Shown in pieces: positions 26,159-34,709 of a stretch of 64,000 bases of DNA. The DNA is from Actinomadura harenae (lineage in GTDB: Bacteria > Actinomycetota > Actinomycetes > Streptosporangiales > Streptosporangiaceae): positions 19,316 through 83,315 of the forward strand of contig NZ_RFFG01000034.1 of NCBI RefSeq assembly GCF_003696215.1. Reading direction: 5' to 3'. How positions within the stretch are numbered: the stretch's first letter is position 1; each line of letters starts with the position of its first letter. A program made the position numbers and the translations under genes. The notes under the pieces were generated by a model. It saw nothing but the letters and a program-made list of their open reading frames with translations, did no database searches and was not told the DNA's origin.

Positions 26159-27919
26159 TCACCCGAACAGGCGGTACTCCGTGAGCAACTCGCCGATCTC
26201 GGTCTCGTTCAGCTTGCCCAGCAGGCGCTTGCGCAGGATCTCCGGCATCGGCAGCCGCAGCTCCTCGCCGTCCCGGAGCCGGTTCGTCGCGGCCAGCAGC
26301 TTCCGGACGTCGTAGGTCGAGTTGAACACCTCCGGGACGCCGCGCTCGACGCCGAGCAGCGTGTAGACCGCCTCCATCGGCGTCCGGACCGAGTACTCGG
26401 TCGTGAAGATGCAGTCGCGGCTGCTCTCGGCGAACTGGCCGATGAACGCGAAGTTCACCGCGCCCTCCGGCACGACGTCCGGACGGTCGCCCGCCCGGCG
26501 CGGCATGAAGAACGACGTCACGTACGGCATCATCACCGGCACGGCCTTGGCGCCCGTCGCGGCCAGCTCGGGGATCTCCTCCTCCGGGACGCCGAGGTGG
26601 TACAGCCACTCCTGGACGATCTCCTCGCCGGTGCACTCCCGCATCGGCTTCTTGACGTAGTCGCCGGGGACGTCCACGAACAGCGAGTACAGCCACGCGA
26701 CGACCTGGTCCTTCGGCTGCTGCTTGAAGTGCGGCTGCCGGTTGACCGTCCAGCTCAGCAGCCAGGCCGAGTCGCGGACGGTGACGATGCCGCCGGTGAC
26801 GACGCGTCCGCTGAACGGGTCGCGCTTGCAGATGCGCTGGATGTGCCGGGGGATGCGGTCGTCCAGCGTGGTGACGGTCGCCGACTCCCACTGGGTCTCG
26901 GGGATGTGCGAGCCGAACACGTCCGGGCGGCCGAACGCCGGGTCCTTGGACGCGATGCGCCGCCACAGGTCCCAGGCGGGGGCCGGTCCCTCGTTCAGCT
27001 TCGCGGGCGTCCGGTGGTCGCCGTTGTCGGAGTTCTCGGTCAGCGAGCCGATCGTCATGAACAGCAGGTCGTCCGGGCCGAGCTCGGTCCCGCCCTCCAC
27101 GCCGTCCCGGATCCACTTCAGCCCGGACGCCTGCTTGCGCTCGGGCGTGAGGACGAAGTCGACGTCCACGACCTCGGTGTCGAAGTGGAAGTTCACGCCC
27201 TGGTCGAGCAGCCACCGGTACAGCGGCAGCACCAGCGACTCGTACTGGTTGTACTTGGTGAACTTCAGGGCGGAGAAGTCGGGGAGCCCTCCGATGTGGT
27301 GGACGAAACGGTGCAGGTACAACTTCATCTCGAGGGCGCCGTGCCATTCCTCGAAGGCGAACATGGTGCGCCAGTAGAGCCAGAAGTTGCTCTTCAGGAA
27401 GTCCTCACCGAAGACCTCGTTGATGCGCTTCCCCTCCATCTCCTCGCGCGCCGCGAGGAACACCTTCACGAGGTCCTTCTGCGCCTTCTCGTTGAGCGCG
27501 AAAAGGCCGTCCGTGCGCGCGTCCTGGCCGCGCTTCTCGGTGACGCGCTGGAGGGAGTAGTTCGGGTCGTCCTTGTTGAGCCAGTAGAACTCGTCGAGGA
27601 CGCTCGCGCCCTCCACCTCGATGGACGGGATGGAACGGAACAGGTCCCAGAGGCACTCGAAGTGGTCCTCCATCTCGCGTCCGCCCCGGACGACGAATCC
27701 CTTCTCCGGCTCCTTGATCCCGTCGAGTGCGCCACCCGGAATCCGCAGCCGCTCGAGGACGGTGATCCGGCTTCCGTCCATCTGGCCGTCCCGGATGAGG
27801 AAGGCCGCTCCGGCGAGGGACGCGAGCCCCGACCCGACGAACCAGGCGGTCTTGTCCTCCACGCCCTTCGGCTTCCGCGGCCGTGCGAACGCCTCGTAGT
27901 TCCCACTGCTGTAGTACAT
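26159..27919 (-). CDS. ohyA: Oleate hydratase
   Basis: 586-residue FAD enzyme that adds water to the cis-9 double bond of oleate to give 10-hydroxystearate, detoxifying free fatty acids. The start is the first ATG after a GGGGGG stretch. The frame is open far upstream but has no homology there. N-terminal MYYSSGNYEAFARPRKP, FAD fold GSGLASLAGAAFLIRD, the conserved REMEDHFECLWDLF region and C-terminal GQFAESSRDCIFTTEYSVR are all family hallmarks. Length matches characterised hydratases (about 560-650). The next gene downstream encodes a membrane phosphodiesterase-like protein. Confidence 0.95.
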   Translation of the reverse strand: MYYSSGNYEAFARPRKPKGVEDKTAWFVGSGLASLAGAAFLIRDGQMDGSRITVLERLRIPGGALDGIKEPEKGFVVRGGREMEDHFECLWDLFRSIPSIEVEGASVLDEFYWLNKDDPNYSLQRVTEKRGQDARTDGLFALNEKAQKDLVKVFLAAREEMEGKRINEVFGEDFLKSNFWLYWRTMFAFEEWHGALEMKLYLHRFVHHIGGLPDFSALKFTKYNQYESLVLPLYRWLLDQGVNFHFDTEVVDVDFVLTPERKQASGLKWIRDGVEGGTELGPDDLLFMTIGSLTENSDNGDHRTPAKLNEGPAPAWDLWRRIASKDPAFGRPDVFGSHIPETQWESATVTTLDDRIPRHIQRICKRDPFSGRVVTGGIVTVRDSAWLLSWTVNRQPHFKQQPKDQVVAWLYSLFVDVPGDYVKKPMRECTGEEIVQEWLYHLGVPEEEIPELAATGAKAVPVMMPYVTSFFMPRRAGDRPDVVPEGAVNFAFIGQFAESSRDCIFTTEYSVRTPMEAVYTLLGVERGVPEVFNSTYDVRKLLAATNRLRDGEELRLPMPEILRKRLLGKLNETEIGELLTEYRLFG

Positions 27920-28576
27920 GCGATTCCCCCCGAAACCACGAGTGTTGACGACCCGGGTCCTACCCACCGGTAACCCTGCGCGACACCTCGAAACGATCAG
28001 GTGTGCGCGACCTCTCAGGCCCGCCCGGGACCCTCCGGAGTGTGATCCACGACGGTTGACGACCCTCCCGGCTCTAGGGCCCTCGGGAGCTCGGGGCCGG
28101 TCGGACGCCCCGCGGGCACCACCGGACGAGGAGTGCATGTGAGGGAGCCGGGTCTGCGAGCCCGTGGCCTGCGGAGGCACGACGGGACGGGCGCGGTGCC
28201 CGTCCGCGCCGCCGACGGCGTCCACCTGGACGTTCCGGTCGCGCTCGCCGTCGTGGCGTTGCTGACGGCCGTCCCGATCCGGCACGCCGCGTCCCGCCCG
28301 GTGGCCCGAGCCCTGGCGGCCTGACGGCGGACTCCGATCGGGCGAGGGTTCGCGACGCCGAGCCGGGGCAGTGCATAAGAGCCGAGGTGGACGACGCGCT
28401 CTCGGCGGAATTGGTCGCGGATCCGGCGATCTACGACATCGTGGACGAGAGCGAGCGGAACGCGGACGGCCCGGCGGTGCCGAGGCAAGCCTGACAGGGC
28501 GCTCTTGGTGAAGTCCGGCAGCTCTTTTGCCCGTTCCGCTGCCGGGCCGTGAAACTCCGCGATCTAGCTTGTGATC
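27920..28576. other. 657-bp intergenic region, no convincing gene
   Basis: Lies between the divergent oleate hydratase and L,D-transpeptidase genes and must hold both promoters. It includes two weak plus-strand frames. The first is about 61 codons from a GTG at 28139, preceded by GAGGAG and with one hydrophobic stretch (VPVALAVVALLTAVPI). The second is a 35-codon acidic frame at 28387-28494. Neither resembles a known family. This could be a decayed gene. Confidence 0.5.
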
Positions 28577-29128
28577 ATGACCTTGGAGGGTCGCTTCGGC
28601 CGTCTGCGTTGGTGTGGCCTGGCGACGGCCGTGGCGGTCGTCGTCCCGGGCCCTCCGTCGTACGCGGCCGACGGGGGGATCCGGCACGCGGGCGCCTCGC
28701 CCGTGGCCCGGGACCACGTCGGGGTCGCCGCAGCACGCGCACGCGCGCGCGGCCGCTGCCCGGCATGGCGGGGCAAGGTCATCTGCGTCGACCTGACCCG
28801 GCAGCGACTCTGGATGCAACGAGGACACAGGACGCTGTTCGGGCCGGTGCCCGCGCGTACCGGACGCTGGAGCCGTCCCACGCGGACCGGATGGTTCCGC
28901 GTCTGGTGGCGGCACAAATTCCACTGGTCGACCGCCTTCAACTCGCCCATGCCGTTCAGCCAGTTCTTCACCGGCGGGCAGGCGATCCACGGCGTCTACG
29001 GCTCGGTCGCCACCGGACCCGGTTCACACGGCTGCGTGAACCTCGACTACGAGGCCGCCCGGCGGCTCTGGCGGATGACCCGGACCGGGCAGGCCGTCTA
29101 CGTCTGGGGGCGCAAGCCCGGCACATGA
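28577..29128 (+). CDS. L,D-transpeptidase (YkuD domain), secreted
   Basis: 183 residues. An N-terminal hydrophobic signal (GLATAVAVVVPGPPSYA) leads to a short YkuD catalytic domain. Its signature HGVYGSVATGPGSHGCVNL carries the catalytic His151 and Cys153. These enzymes make 3-3 peptidoglycan cross-links or attach proteins to the wall. It is a minimal domain with no LysM or Ig module. A collagen-like surface protein gene starts 60 nt downstream on the same strand, so the pair may be co-transcribed, which suggests wall attachment or a shared cell-envelope function. Confidence 0.9.
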   Translation: MTLEGRFGRLRWCGLATAVAVVVPGPPSYAADGGIRHAGASPVARDHVGVAAARARARGRCPAWRGKVICVDLTRQRLWMQRGHRTLFGPVPARTGRWSRPTRTGWFRVWWRHKFHWSTAFNSPMPFSQFFTGGQAIHGVYGSVATGPGSHGCVNLDYEAARRLWRMTRTGQAVYVWGRKPGT

Positions 29129-29188
29129 CGCCGCGCCCGGCCGCATCGCATCGCACGACCTTCACCATCATCGACCGTGAGGAGAACC

Positions 29189-30304
29189 ATGAGCATTGCC
29201 CCAGGCGCGCGGCGCCTGATCACCACGATGACCGCCGCGGCGGTCGTCGCGCTCGCCTTCGACGGAGCCGTCGCCCACGCCGCGGCGGCGGGCGGGGGAG
29301 ACGACGGCTGTGATCACTACGGCAGGCACACGATATGCCGGGGCTTCATCGGCCACCACGGCCCGAGAGGCCGTCGGGGGCCGCGAGGCCGGACGGGTGA
29401 GAAGGGGCCGGAAGGCCCGGCGGGTCCTGCCGGACCGGCGGGTCCGGAGGGGCCGCCCGGCATGATCGGCCCGGCGGGGCCGATCGGCCCGGAGGGGCCC
29501 ATAGGCCCGGCGGGGCCGGAGGGGCCGGAGGGGCCAATGGGTCCCGCTGGTCCCGAGGGGCCGCAGGGCCCTGCCGGGCTGAACGGCCAGACAGGCCCTG
29601 CGGGTCCTGAAGGTCCGGAGGGGCCGGCCGGCCTGATCGGTCCGGCGGGCCCGATGGGTCCCGAAGGTCCGGAGGGCCCTGCCGGACCCGCCGGACCCGA
29701 GGGGCCGGAAGGCCCGGCCGGGATCATGGGGCCCGCGGGCCCGGAGGGCCCGATCGGCGACACGGGACCGGCCGGTCCGGAGGGTCCGGCGGGCCCTGCG
29801 GGGGAGGAAGGTCCGGCGGGTCCCGAGGGGCCTGCGGGTCCGGCGGGCCCCGCGGGTCCTGAAGGCCCGGAGGGCCCCACCGGCCTCACCGGCCCGGCGG
29901 GTCCGGCGGGTCCGGAGGGGCCCGACGGCCCTGCGGGTCCGGAAGGCCCGGCGGGGCCTGAGGGTCCGGCGGGTCCCGAGGGGCCTGAGGGCCCGGCAGG
30001 TCCCGAAGGGCCGGCGGGTCCGAACGGGGTGGTCCTTCCGAGCATCATCGTGGACGGCGCACCGGAGAATGTGCTCGACGGCATCATCACCGTGGCGACG
30101 GCGACGTGCCCGATCGGCACCACGCTGACCGGCGGCGGCGTCAAGGAGGACGTCTCGCCGGGGACCGTTTTCCGGGTGCCCCTGCTGCTGGGCTCCTACC
30201 CGGACAATGGCGCGAGGACGTGGACGGCCGAGCTCTCCAGCATCTCCGGCGGCCCCGGTGCAATCACGGCCACCGCCTACGCGGTGTGCCAGCCCATCGG
30301 CTGA
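29189..30304 (+). CDS. Secreted collagen-like protein
   Basis: 371 residues. The ATG follows GGAG. Signal peptide to about residue 33 (TTMTAAAVVALAFDGAVAHA), then a short Cys-containing linker. About 74 uninterrupted Gly-X-Y triplets (58-280) follow, dominated by GPA, GPE and GPI, then a 91-residue globular C-terminal domain with a Cys pair (ATCPIGTTLTGGG and AVCQPIG). Glu, not hydroxyproline-type charge pairing, fills many Y/X positions, as in other bacterial collagens. The C-terminal domain probably drives trimerisation. It is probably a surface or spore-coat filament; the upstream L,D-transpeptidase may be linked. Confidence 0.9.
   Translation: MSIAPGARRLITTMTAAAVVALAFDGAVAHAAAAGGGDDGCDHYGRHTICRGFIGHHGPRGRRGPRGRTGEKGPEGPAGPAGPAGPEGPPGMIGPAGPIGPEGPIGPAGPEGPEGPMGPAGPEGPQGPAGLNGQTGPAGPEGPEGPAGLIGPAGPMGPEGPEGPAGPAGPEGPEGPAGIMGPAGPEGPIGDTGPAGPEGPAGPAGEEGPAGPEGPAGPAGPAGPEGPEGPTGLTGPAGPAGPEGPDGPAGPEGPAGPEGPAGPEGPEGPAGPEGPAGPNGVVLPSIIVDGAPENVLDGIITVATATCPIGTTLTGGGVKEDVSPGTVFRVPLLLGSYPDNGARTWTAELSSISGGPGAITATAYAVCQPIG
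29360..30030. repeat. GGN-CCN triplet-rich low-complexity tract
   Basis: About 670 bp of degenerate 9-bp periodic DNA encoding the collagen triplets. The opposite strand is also open and reads as Pro-Ser-Gly/Pro-Ala-Gly repeats because the repeat is nearly self-complementary. Confidence 0.85.
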
Positions 30305-30367
30305 CCACGCTCCACAGCCGTCGCGGCGTCCCTCTACCGAGGACCGCGCGGTCTCCTGCACGACCAA

Positions 30368-30405
30368 GTCGCGGAGCCCGGACCAGGAGGTTCGGGCTCC
30401 GCGAC
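30368..30405. terminator. Terminator between convergent genes
   Basis: Perfect 13-bp stem GTCGCGGAGCCCG / CGGGCTCCGCGAC with a 12-nt loop, between the collagen-like gene and the CMD gene. Confidence 0.75.
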
Positions 30406-30419
30406 CGGACGACCCGAGG

Positions 30420-31094
30420 TCAGGCGGGGACGGCCTCGACCTCGGCGAGCAGCGCGTCCAGGACGTGCATGGCCCGCCACGCCTTGGTCATGCCGAACAA
30501 CGCGGAGAACCGCACGACGGCCCGCAGGTCCTCGCCGCTCGCCCCGGCTCCACGCGCGCGGGTCACGTGAGCGCGGAAGCTCTCCTCAAGGGTCTGGAAC
30601 AGCACGTCCACGGTCATCGTGGCGAACGCGCGCTCGCGCACGCTGATCCGCTGCATGCCACCCCGCATCCGCGACTGGAGCGCCATGTAGCCGGCGAACC
30701 CCTCGTCCAGCTCGGCGACGGACCGGAGCATCGCCTCGGGGAGCGGACTCCCCGTCCCGTCGGCGTTGACCACGTGCCCCGCGCCCGTCGGGTTCACGCC
30801 CAGCTCGCGCTCGATCGCGACGAGCCGCTCGAGCGCCGCCACGGCCGCCGGATACCCGCTGTCATACGCGATGAAGCGCAGCAGTTCCCGCAGGTCGTCG
30901 GGGGAGACGCCGTTGCCGTACGCGCGCCGCACGTGCTCCTCGAACGGCGCGCCGAGGGTCTGCTGGCACACGTCCGCGACGAGGCAGAGCAGGGCCTTCT
31001 CCCGCGCGGACAGTTCGGGGAGGCCGTCCCAGAGCATGCGCGCGGTGGCGTCGCGCATCTCGGCGAAGACGGAGTCCCGGGTGTGGAGGTCCAT
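30420..31094 (-). CDS. Carboxymuconolactone decarboxylase (AhpD-like) family protein
   Basis: 224 residues with two CMD-type helical repeats (about 25-95 and 140-210). The first repeat has CLVADVCQQTLGAPFEEHVRRA, with conserved Cys/His spacing but no CxxC. The second (ATMTVDVLFQTLEESFRAHV) lacks the cysteines, so thiol-peroxidase activity of the AhpD kind is unlikely. It may act as a decarboxylase or lactonase-like enzyme. It is divergent from a TetR regulator, with a palindrome between them. Confidence 0.85.
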   Translation of the reverse strand: MDLHTRDSVFAEMRDATARMLWDGLPELSAREKALLCLVADVCQQTLGAPFEEHVRRAYGNGVSPDDLRELLRFIAYDSGYPAAVAALERLVAIERELGVNPTGAGHVVNADGTGSPLPEAMLRSVAELDEGFAGYMALQSRMRGGMQRISVRERAFATMTVDVLFQTLEESFRAHVTRARGAGASGEDLRAVVRFSALFGMTKAWRAMHVLDALLAEVEAVPA

Positions 31095-31121
31095 GGGTCG
31101 CCCCTTCCTGGGTTAACGCTT

Positions 31122-31131
31122 GTAGCGCTAC
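31122..31131. promoter_or_regulatory. GTAGCGCTAC palindrome, probable TetR operator
   Basis: Perfect 10-bp palindrome in the 76-bp gap between the divergent CMD and TetR genes. It is short for a TetR site, and flanking bases (TT..GA) add little. Confidence 0.45.
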
Positions 31132-31170
31132 GACTGTAAGGCAACGGGCGCGCCCGTACAATGGCGCATC

Positions 31171-31779
31171 ATGGAAACGACCTCCGCGCCCCGGGGACGC
31201 AATCGGCGCGGCCAGGGCGCGCGGCTGAAAGAGGACATCGTCGCGGCCACCCTGCGCCTGCTGGACGAGCTGGGCGACGACCAGGCGCTGTCCCTGCGCG
31301 CGGTGGCCCGCGAGCTCGGCATCGCGGCGACCTCGGTCTACATCCACTTCGCCGACCGTGACGCGCTTGTCCTCGCGACCCTCGAACGCGCCCACCACGA
31401 CCTCACGCGGTCCGTCAACGAGGCCGAGGAAGCGCAGGCCGACCCCGTCGGCAAGCTCCGCGCGCGCGTCCTCCTGCTCGGCCGATGGGTCCAGGACCAT
31501 CCCGGCCTCTACAAGGTGATGCACGAGAGCACGCTCAACCAGCGCGAATCCATGGCGTTCAAACAGGAGCTGGCCGACCGCGCCACCGCCGCCGTCCAAC
31601 GCTGCATGGACGCCGGCCTGGCCCCGCGGGACGACGCGTCGGCGGTCTCCCTGGACCTGAGAACCGCCGTCCACGGCGCGATCTCGATGCGCGTCAACCA
31701 GCCCGACTACCCCTGGCTCCCCTTCGAGGCCCAGGTCGACCGCTTCCTCACCAAGCTCGTCGGCGTCACCCTGCCCTGA
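31171..31779 (+). CDS. TetR/AcrR family regulator
   Basis: 202 residues. The HTH is at about 42-62 (LSLRAVARELGIAATSVYIHF), with a WHG-type C-terminal domain (VLLLGRWVQDHPGLYKVM). It is divergently transcribed from the CMD-family gene, which it probably represses. It converges on an aminotransferase gene 10 nt away with no visible terminator. Confidence 0.9.
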   Translation: METTSAPRGRNRRGQGARLKEDIVAATLRLLDELGDDQALSLRAVARELGIAATSVYIHFADRDALVLATLERAHHDLTRSVNEAEEAQADPVGKLRARVLLLGRWVQDHPGLYKVMHESTLNQRESMAFKQELADRATAAVQRCMDAGLAPRDDASAVSLDLRTAVHGAISMRVNQPDYPWLPFEAQVDRFLTKLVGVTLP

Positions 31780-31789
31780 CCGCCACCGC

Positions 31790-33064
31790 TCAGACGGCCC
31801 TCCCCGCAAGGCAGCGCGAGCGGAGGTCGGCCACCGCCGCCTCGACGCGGGTCAGGGACCTGCGAATGTGCGGCAGGTTCACCGGGTCGGCGCTGTTCAG
31901 TGACGACAGCTGCTCATCGGGGGTCTGGCCGTAGAGCATGCTCGTCGACGCCTTGAAGCGCAGGGCATCGACCTCGTCACCGAGTTGGTGGCCCGCCATG
32001 ACCGCGATGTCGTACTCGTCGAAGAGGAACCTCTGGAGCGACCGTGAGTCGGTGACGCCCAGCGCGGCGAGCGGCGTCCGCATCGGCTCGAAGTCGGGAT
32101 AGACGTAGAACGCTCCGGTGGGCGGACGGCACAGCGCTCCCGCGCCGACCATGACGGAGTGCATCGCGCGGGCGACGGCGCCGTGCAGCCGGGCGCTCGC
32201 CTCCAGCCGCTGCCTGACATCGGGCGGCCCGCCGAACACGTACCCCGCCACCTCCTGCATCGGACGTGCCAGCGTCGACCACAGCTCGCTCGCCACGCCG
32301 AGCACACCGGCCCGGATCCGCTCGCCGCGCCGTCCGGCCGGGAACCGTGCCATGCCGATGCGCCAGCCGCCGAGCGCGAGGCTCTTGGAGAGGCCGGTGG
32401 TGACGACCGTCCGGTGCGGGACGATCTCGGCGGGGCTGAGCAGCTCGGTTCCGGGGTCGTGGATGATGTCGCGGTAGATCTCGTCGGAGACGACGATGAG
32501 GTCTTCCTCCTCGGCGATCGCGCATACCGCTCGCACCGCTTCCGGCGGAGCCACGGTGCCGGTCGGAGTGTCGGGCAATGTGAGAACCATCAGGCGCGGA
32601 TCCAGACCGCGGGCACGCGCGCTCCGGATGGCGTCCCGTAGAACGTCCGGATCAGGAACGCCCCCGTGCCCGCGGGCGATGGGAACCCTGATCGGAGTCT
32701 TGCCGGAGAACCGCACCTGCGGCGCGTAGCTGTTCCAGCAGGGCTGCGGCAGGATGCAGTCGCCGGGGACGGCGTGCTGGACGGCCATGAGGAGCGGTTT
32801 GCTGCCGGGTGCGACGATGACCCGTTCGGGGTCGGTGGGCAGGCGGCGGCGTCCGAAGTATCCGGCGGCCGCGTCGCGGACGGCCTGCGTTCCGGCGACC
32901 GGTCCGTAGGTGGTCTGGTAGGCCGCGGCCGACAGCAGCTCGGCGAGCGACTCCATGAGTGGCAGCCGGGACTCCCCGAACGCCAGGTTCAGGATGTCGG
33001 CGCCGGCGGCGTTCAGCCGGTCCACGACCTGGTTCAGCTCCAGATTGGGAGACATGCTCCACAT
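31790..33064 (-). CDS. PLP-dependent class I/II aminotransferase
   Basis: 424-residue fold-type I transaminase. Substrate loop LAFGESRLP, Asn/Asp/Tyr cofactor contacts (TLPDTPTGTVAPPE, VVSDEIYRDI), Schiff-base lysine in TGLSKSLALGGWRIG, and a C-terminal Arg-containing region (ALRFKASTSMLYG). An ATG three codons later is an equal start. The usual NPTNPTG motif has become PDTPTG, so the residue normally contacting the pyridine ring (Asn) is not obvious. It stands alone, so the amino donor is unknown. A role in a secondary pathway is possible. Confidence 0.85.
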   Translation of the reverse strand: MWSMSPNLELNQVVDRLNAAGADILNLAFGESRLPLMESLAELLSAAAYQTTYGPVAGTQAVRDAAAGYFGRRRLPTDPERVIVAPGSKPLLMAVQHAVPGDCILPQPCWNSYAPQVRFSGKTPIRVPIARGHGGVPDPDVLRDAIRSARARGLDPRLMVLTLPDTPTGTVAPPEAVRAVCAIAEEEDLIVVSDEIYRDIIHDPGTELLSPAEIVPHRTVVTTGLSKSLALGGWRIGMARFPAGRRGERIRAGVLGVASELWSTLARPMQEVAGYVFGGPPDVRQRLEASARLHGAVARAMHSVMVGAGALCRPPTGAFYVYPDFEPMRTPLAALGVTDSRSLQRFLFDEYDIAVMAGHQLGDEVDALRFKASTSMLYGQTPDEQLSSLNSADPVNLPHIRRSLTRVEAAVADLRSRCLAGRAV

Positions 33065-33156
33065 GTCCCAATCAATGACCCAAAGTGGCTAGATCGTAAC
33101 CTATTGTCACCCTATAGCCGCGCCATGTCCGCAGGCGTCCTCCGGCCGACCGCCGT

Positions 33157-33483
33157 CTATTCGGTGGTGCTCGGTGCCGGTGGGGTGGCGGAGGCGAGGA
33201 TGGTCTGGAGGACGCCGGGGAAGCGGGCGTCCAGGTCGTCGCGGCGGAGCGTCATGTAGCGGGCCTTGCCCTCGGCGCGGGTCCAGGTGAGGCCCGCCTC
33301 GCGCAGGACGCGCCAGTGGTTGGAGAGCGTGGAGCGCGGGACGTCCAGGTGGTCCGGGCTGCAGGACACCTCGCCGTCGGTGGTCATCCAGCGGACCAGT
33401 TCCAGGCGGACGGGGTCGGCGAGCGCGTGCAGCACCGTGACCAGGTCCAGGTCCGCCGTCTTGGGCTGGGCCAGCGAACGCAT
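33157..33483 (-). CDS. ArsR family regulator
   Basis: 108-residue winged-helix repressor (VLHALADPVRLELVRWM, then the recognition helix DVPRSTLSNHWRVLREAGL). It lacks the ELCVC metal motif: one Cys lies in EVSCSPDHLDV, so it is probably not a classical metal sensor. The start is an ATG behind AGGAGAG. It is divergent from a VOC-family gene, with a 9-bp inverted repeat in the gap. Confidence 0.9.
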   Translation of the reverse strand: MRSLAQPKTADLDLVTVLHALADPVRLELVRWMTTDGEVSCSPDHLDVPRSTLSNHWRVLREAGLTWTRAEGKARYMTLRRDDLDARFPGVLQTILASATPPAPSTTE

Positions 33484-33536
33484 CCTGCTCTCCTGTCGCC
33501 TGTCGGGGTTGGCGCGTCCCGATCTTCCCAGTATAC

Positions 33537-33571
33537 GATCATTTCGTTGTTTCGGGATTGTTGAAATGATC
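33537..33571. promoter_or_regulatory. Inverted repeat GATCATTTC-N17-GAAATGATC
   Basis: Perfect 9-bp arms at 33537-33545 and 33563-33571 in the divergent ArsR/VOC promoter. The right arm ends 12 nt before the VOC start codon. Probable ArsR operator. Confidence 0.65.
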
Positions 33572-33583
33572 AGGAGCCCGCCG

Positions 33584-33961
33584 ATGGCCGTCGTCACCAC
33601 CTTCGCCCGCGTGTACGTCAGCGACCTGGACGCCGCACTGCCCACCTTCGAGGCGCTCACCGCCGCCAAGCCGGGCCTCCGCTTCTCCTACAAGGACCTC
33701 GAGCTGGCGAGCATCGGGGGATACCTGCTGGTCGCGGGCACCCCGGAAGCGCTGGCACCGTATCGCGCCGTCCAGGCCACGACGGTCGTGGACGACCTCG
33801 ACGACGTTTTCGCGATCGTCGAGCGCGAGGGCGGCGAGACCGTCGACGGCCCCAACGAGGTCCCCACCGGACGCAACCTGACGATCCACCACCCGGGCGG
33901 CGCCGTCATCGAGTACGTCGAGTTCGACACCGCGAAGGTCCAGGCCCAGGCGGCCGGCTGA
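33584..33961 (+). CDS. VOC-family (glyoxalase-like) protein
   Basis: 125 residues with one or two beta-alpha-beta-beta-beta modules of the vicinal oxygen chelate fold (RVYVSDLDAALPTFEAL, TVVDDLDDVFAIVEREGG, IHHPGGAVIEYVEF). CAGGAG precedes the ATG. The substrate is unknown. The C-terminal VEFDTAKVQAQAA is nearly repeated as an orphan fragment at 38648-38689. The stop touches that of the convergent HD gene. Confidence 0.85.
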   Translation: MAVVTTFARVYVSDLDAALPTFEALTAAKPGLRFSYKDLELASIGGYLLVAGTPEALAPYRAVQATTVVDDLDDVFAIVEREGGETVDGPNEVPTGRNLTIHHPGGAVIEYVEFDTAKVQAQAAG

Positions 33962-34600
33962 TCACTCGGGCCAGGGGTTGTCCAGGATGGTCCGGACGAA
34001 GTCCTCGCGCTGGTAGCCGGGCATGAAGTGCGCGAGGACGTCCGCGTTCACGTTGCCGAACGTGGTCTCCGGACGGCGGACGTTGCCCTCGGTGAACGCC
34101 GCGAGGATCCGGTTCTTGAAGTCGGGACGCGGGTGCGCGGCGGTGACGGCCTCACGCTCGGCGTCGGTGAGTTCGCCGTACCGGACGCCGAGGACGTCGG
34201 TCTCGACGCCCGCCGTCACGAGGGCGACCTCAGGCGCCATGAACTCGGGCACGCCGGGGGTGGTGTGGAGGGCGATGCCGGTCCACACCGCGGACGCGCG
34301 GCCGGGCTCGACGCCGCGGGAGGTGAGGAAGTCGCGGGCGGCGTTCGCGCCGTCCACCTCGAAGCGCAGCACCGAGTCGTGGAAGGCGTCGGTGAGGCCG
34401 AGGTCGTGGAACATCGCCCCCGCGTACAGCAGTTCGAGGTCGACGCCGAGCCCGCGGCGCCGTCCCATGAGCGCCCCGAAGAGGAAGACGCGGCGTGAGT
34501 GGTCGTAGAGCAGGTCGGTCTCCCGCTCGCGGATGTACTCGGTGATGTCGCGCACGAGCGCGGTGTCGGGGATCGTGATCCCGGCGATGGTCTCGTCCAT
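33962..34600 (-). CDS. HD-domain phosphohydrolase
   Basis: 212 residues. Metal-binding motif H...HD: YDHSRRVFLFGALMG, then YAGAMFHDLGL and GIALHTTPG. It resembles the actinobacterial/fungal cyanamide-hydratase-like HD proteins (HSRRVFLFG, AMFHDLGLT are typical of that group). The substrate is therefore a small phosphate ester, nucleotide or nitrile-like compound. It is divergent from a GlxA-type AraC regulator, which may control it. Confidence 0.85.
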   Translation of the reverse strand: MDETIAGITIPDTALVRDITEYIRERETDLLYDHSRRVFLFGALMGRRRGLGVDLELLYAGAMFHDLGLTDAFHDSVLRFEVDGANAARDFLTSRGVEPGRASAVWTGIALHTTPGVPEFMAPEVALVTAGVETDVLGVRYGELTDAEREAVTAAHPRPDFKNRILAAFTEGNVRRPETTFGNVNADVLAHFMPGYQREDFVRTILDNPWPE

Positions 34601-34709
34601 GGTCGCCTCCTGCCCTCCGGATGAGTCCGTTCCAGAGTCTCGCCGGAGGGGGCACGGCGGACAGTGTCCGGATTGACAACGACCCCACAAATTCGGACAT
34701 CATCAGGGC

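Noticed and set aside
28387..28494. 35-codon acidic ORF
   Set aside because: No ribosome-binding site or similarity; recorded only in the intergenic note.
26159..28990. A 943-residue frame for oleate hydratase
   Set aside because: Residues before MYYSSG have no similarity and run through the promoter; the hydratase is 586 residues.
29360..30030. CRISPR-like repeat array
   Set aside because: The period is the collagen triplet code with degenerate units and no spacers.
29317..30144. Long minus-strand frame of Pro-Ser-Gly and Pro-Ala-Gly repeats opposite the collagen gene
   Set aside because: It mirrors the near-palindromic GGN-CCN triplets and lacks a signal peptide or ribosome-binding site; it is a shadow.
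31123..31130. TAGCGCTA shared by the CMD/TetR promoter and by 24152-24159 upstream of the EF-hand gene
   Set aside because: Eight bases in GC-rich DNA are easily met by chance and the contexts differ.
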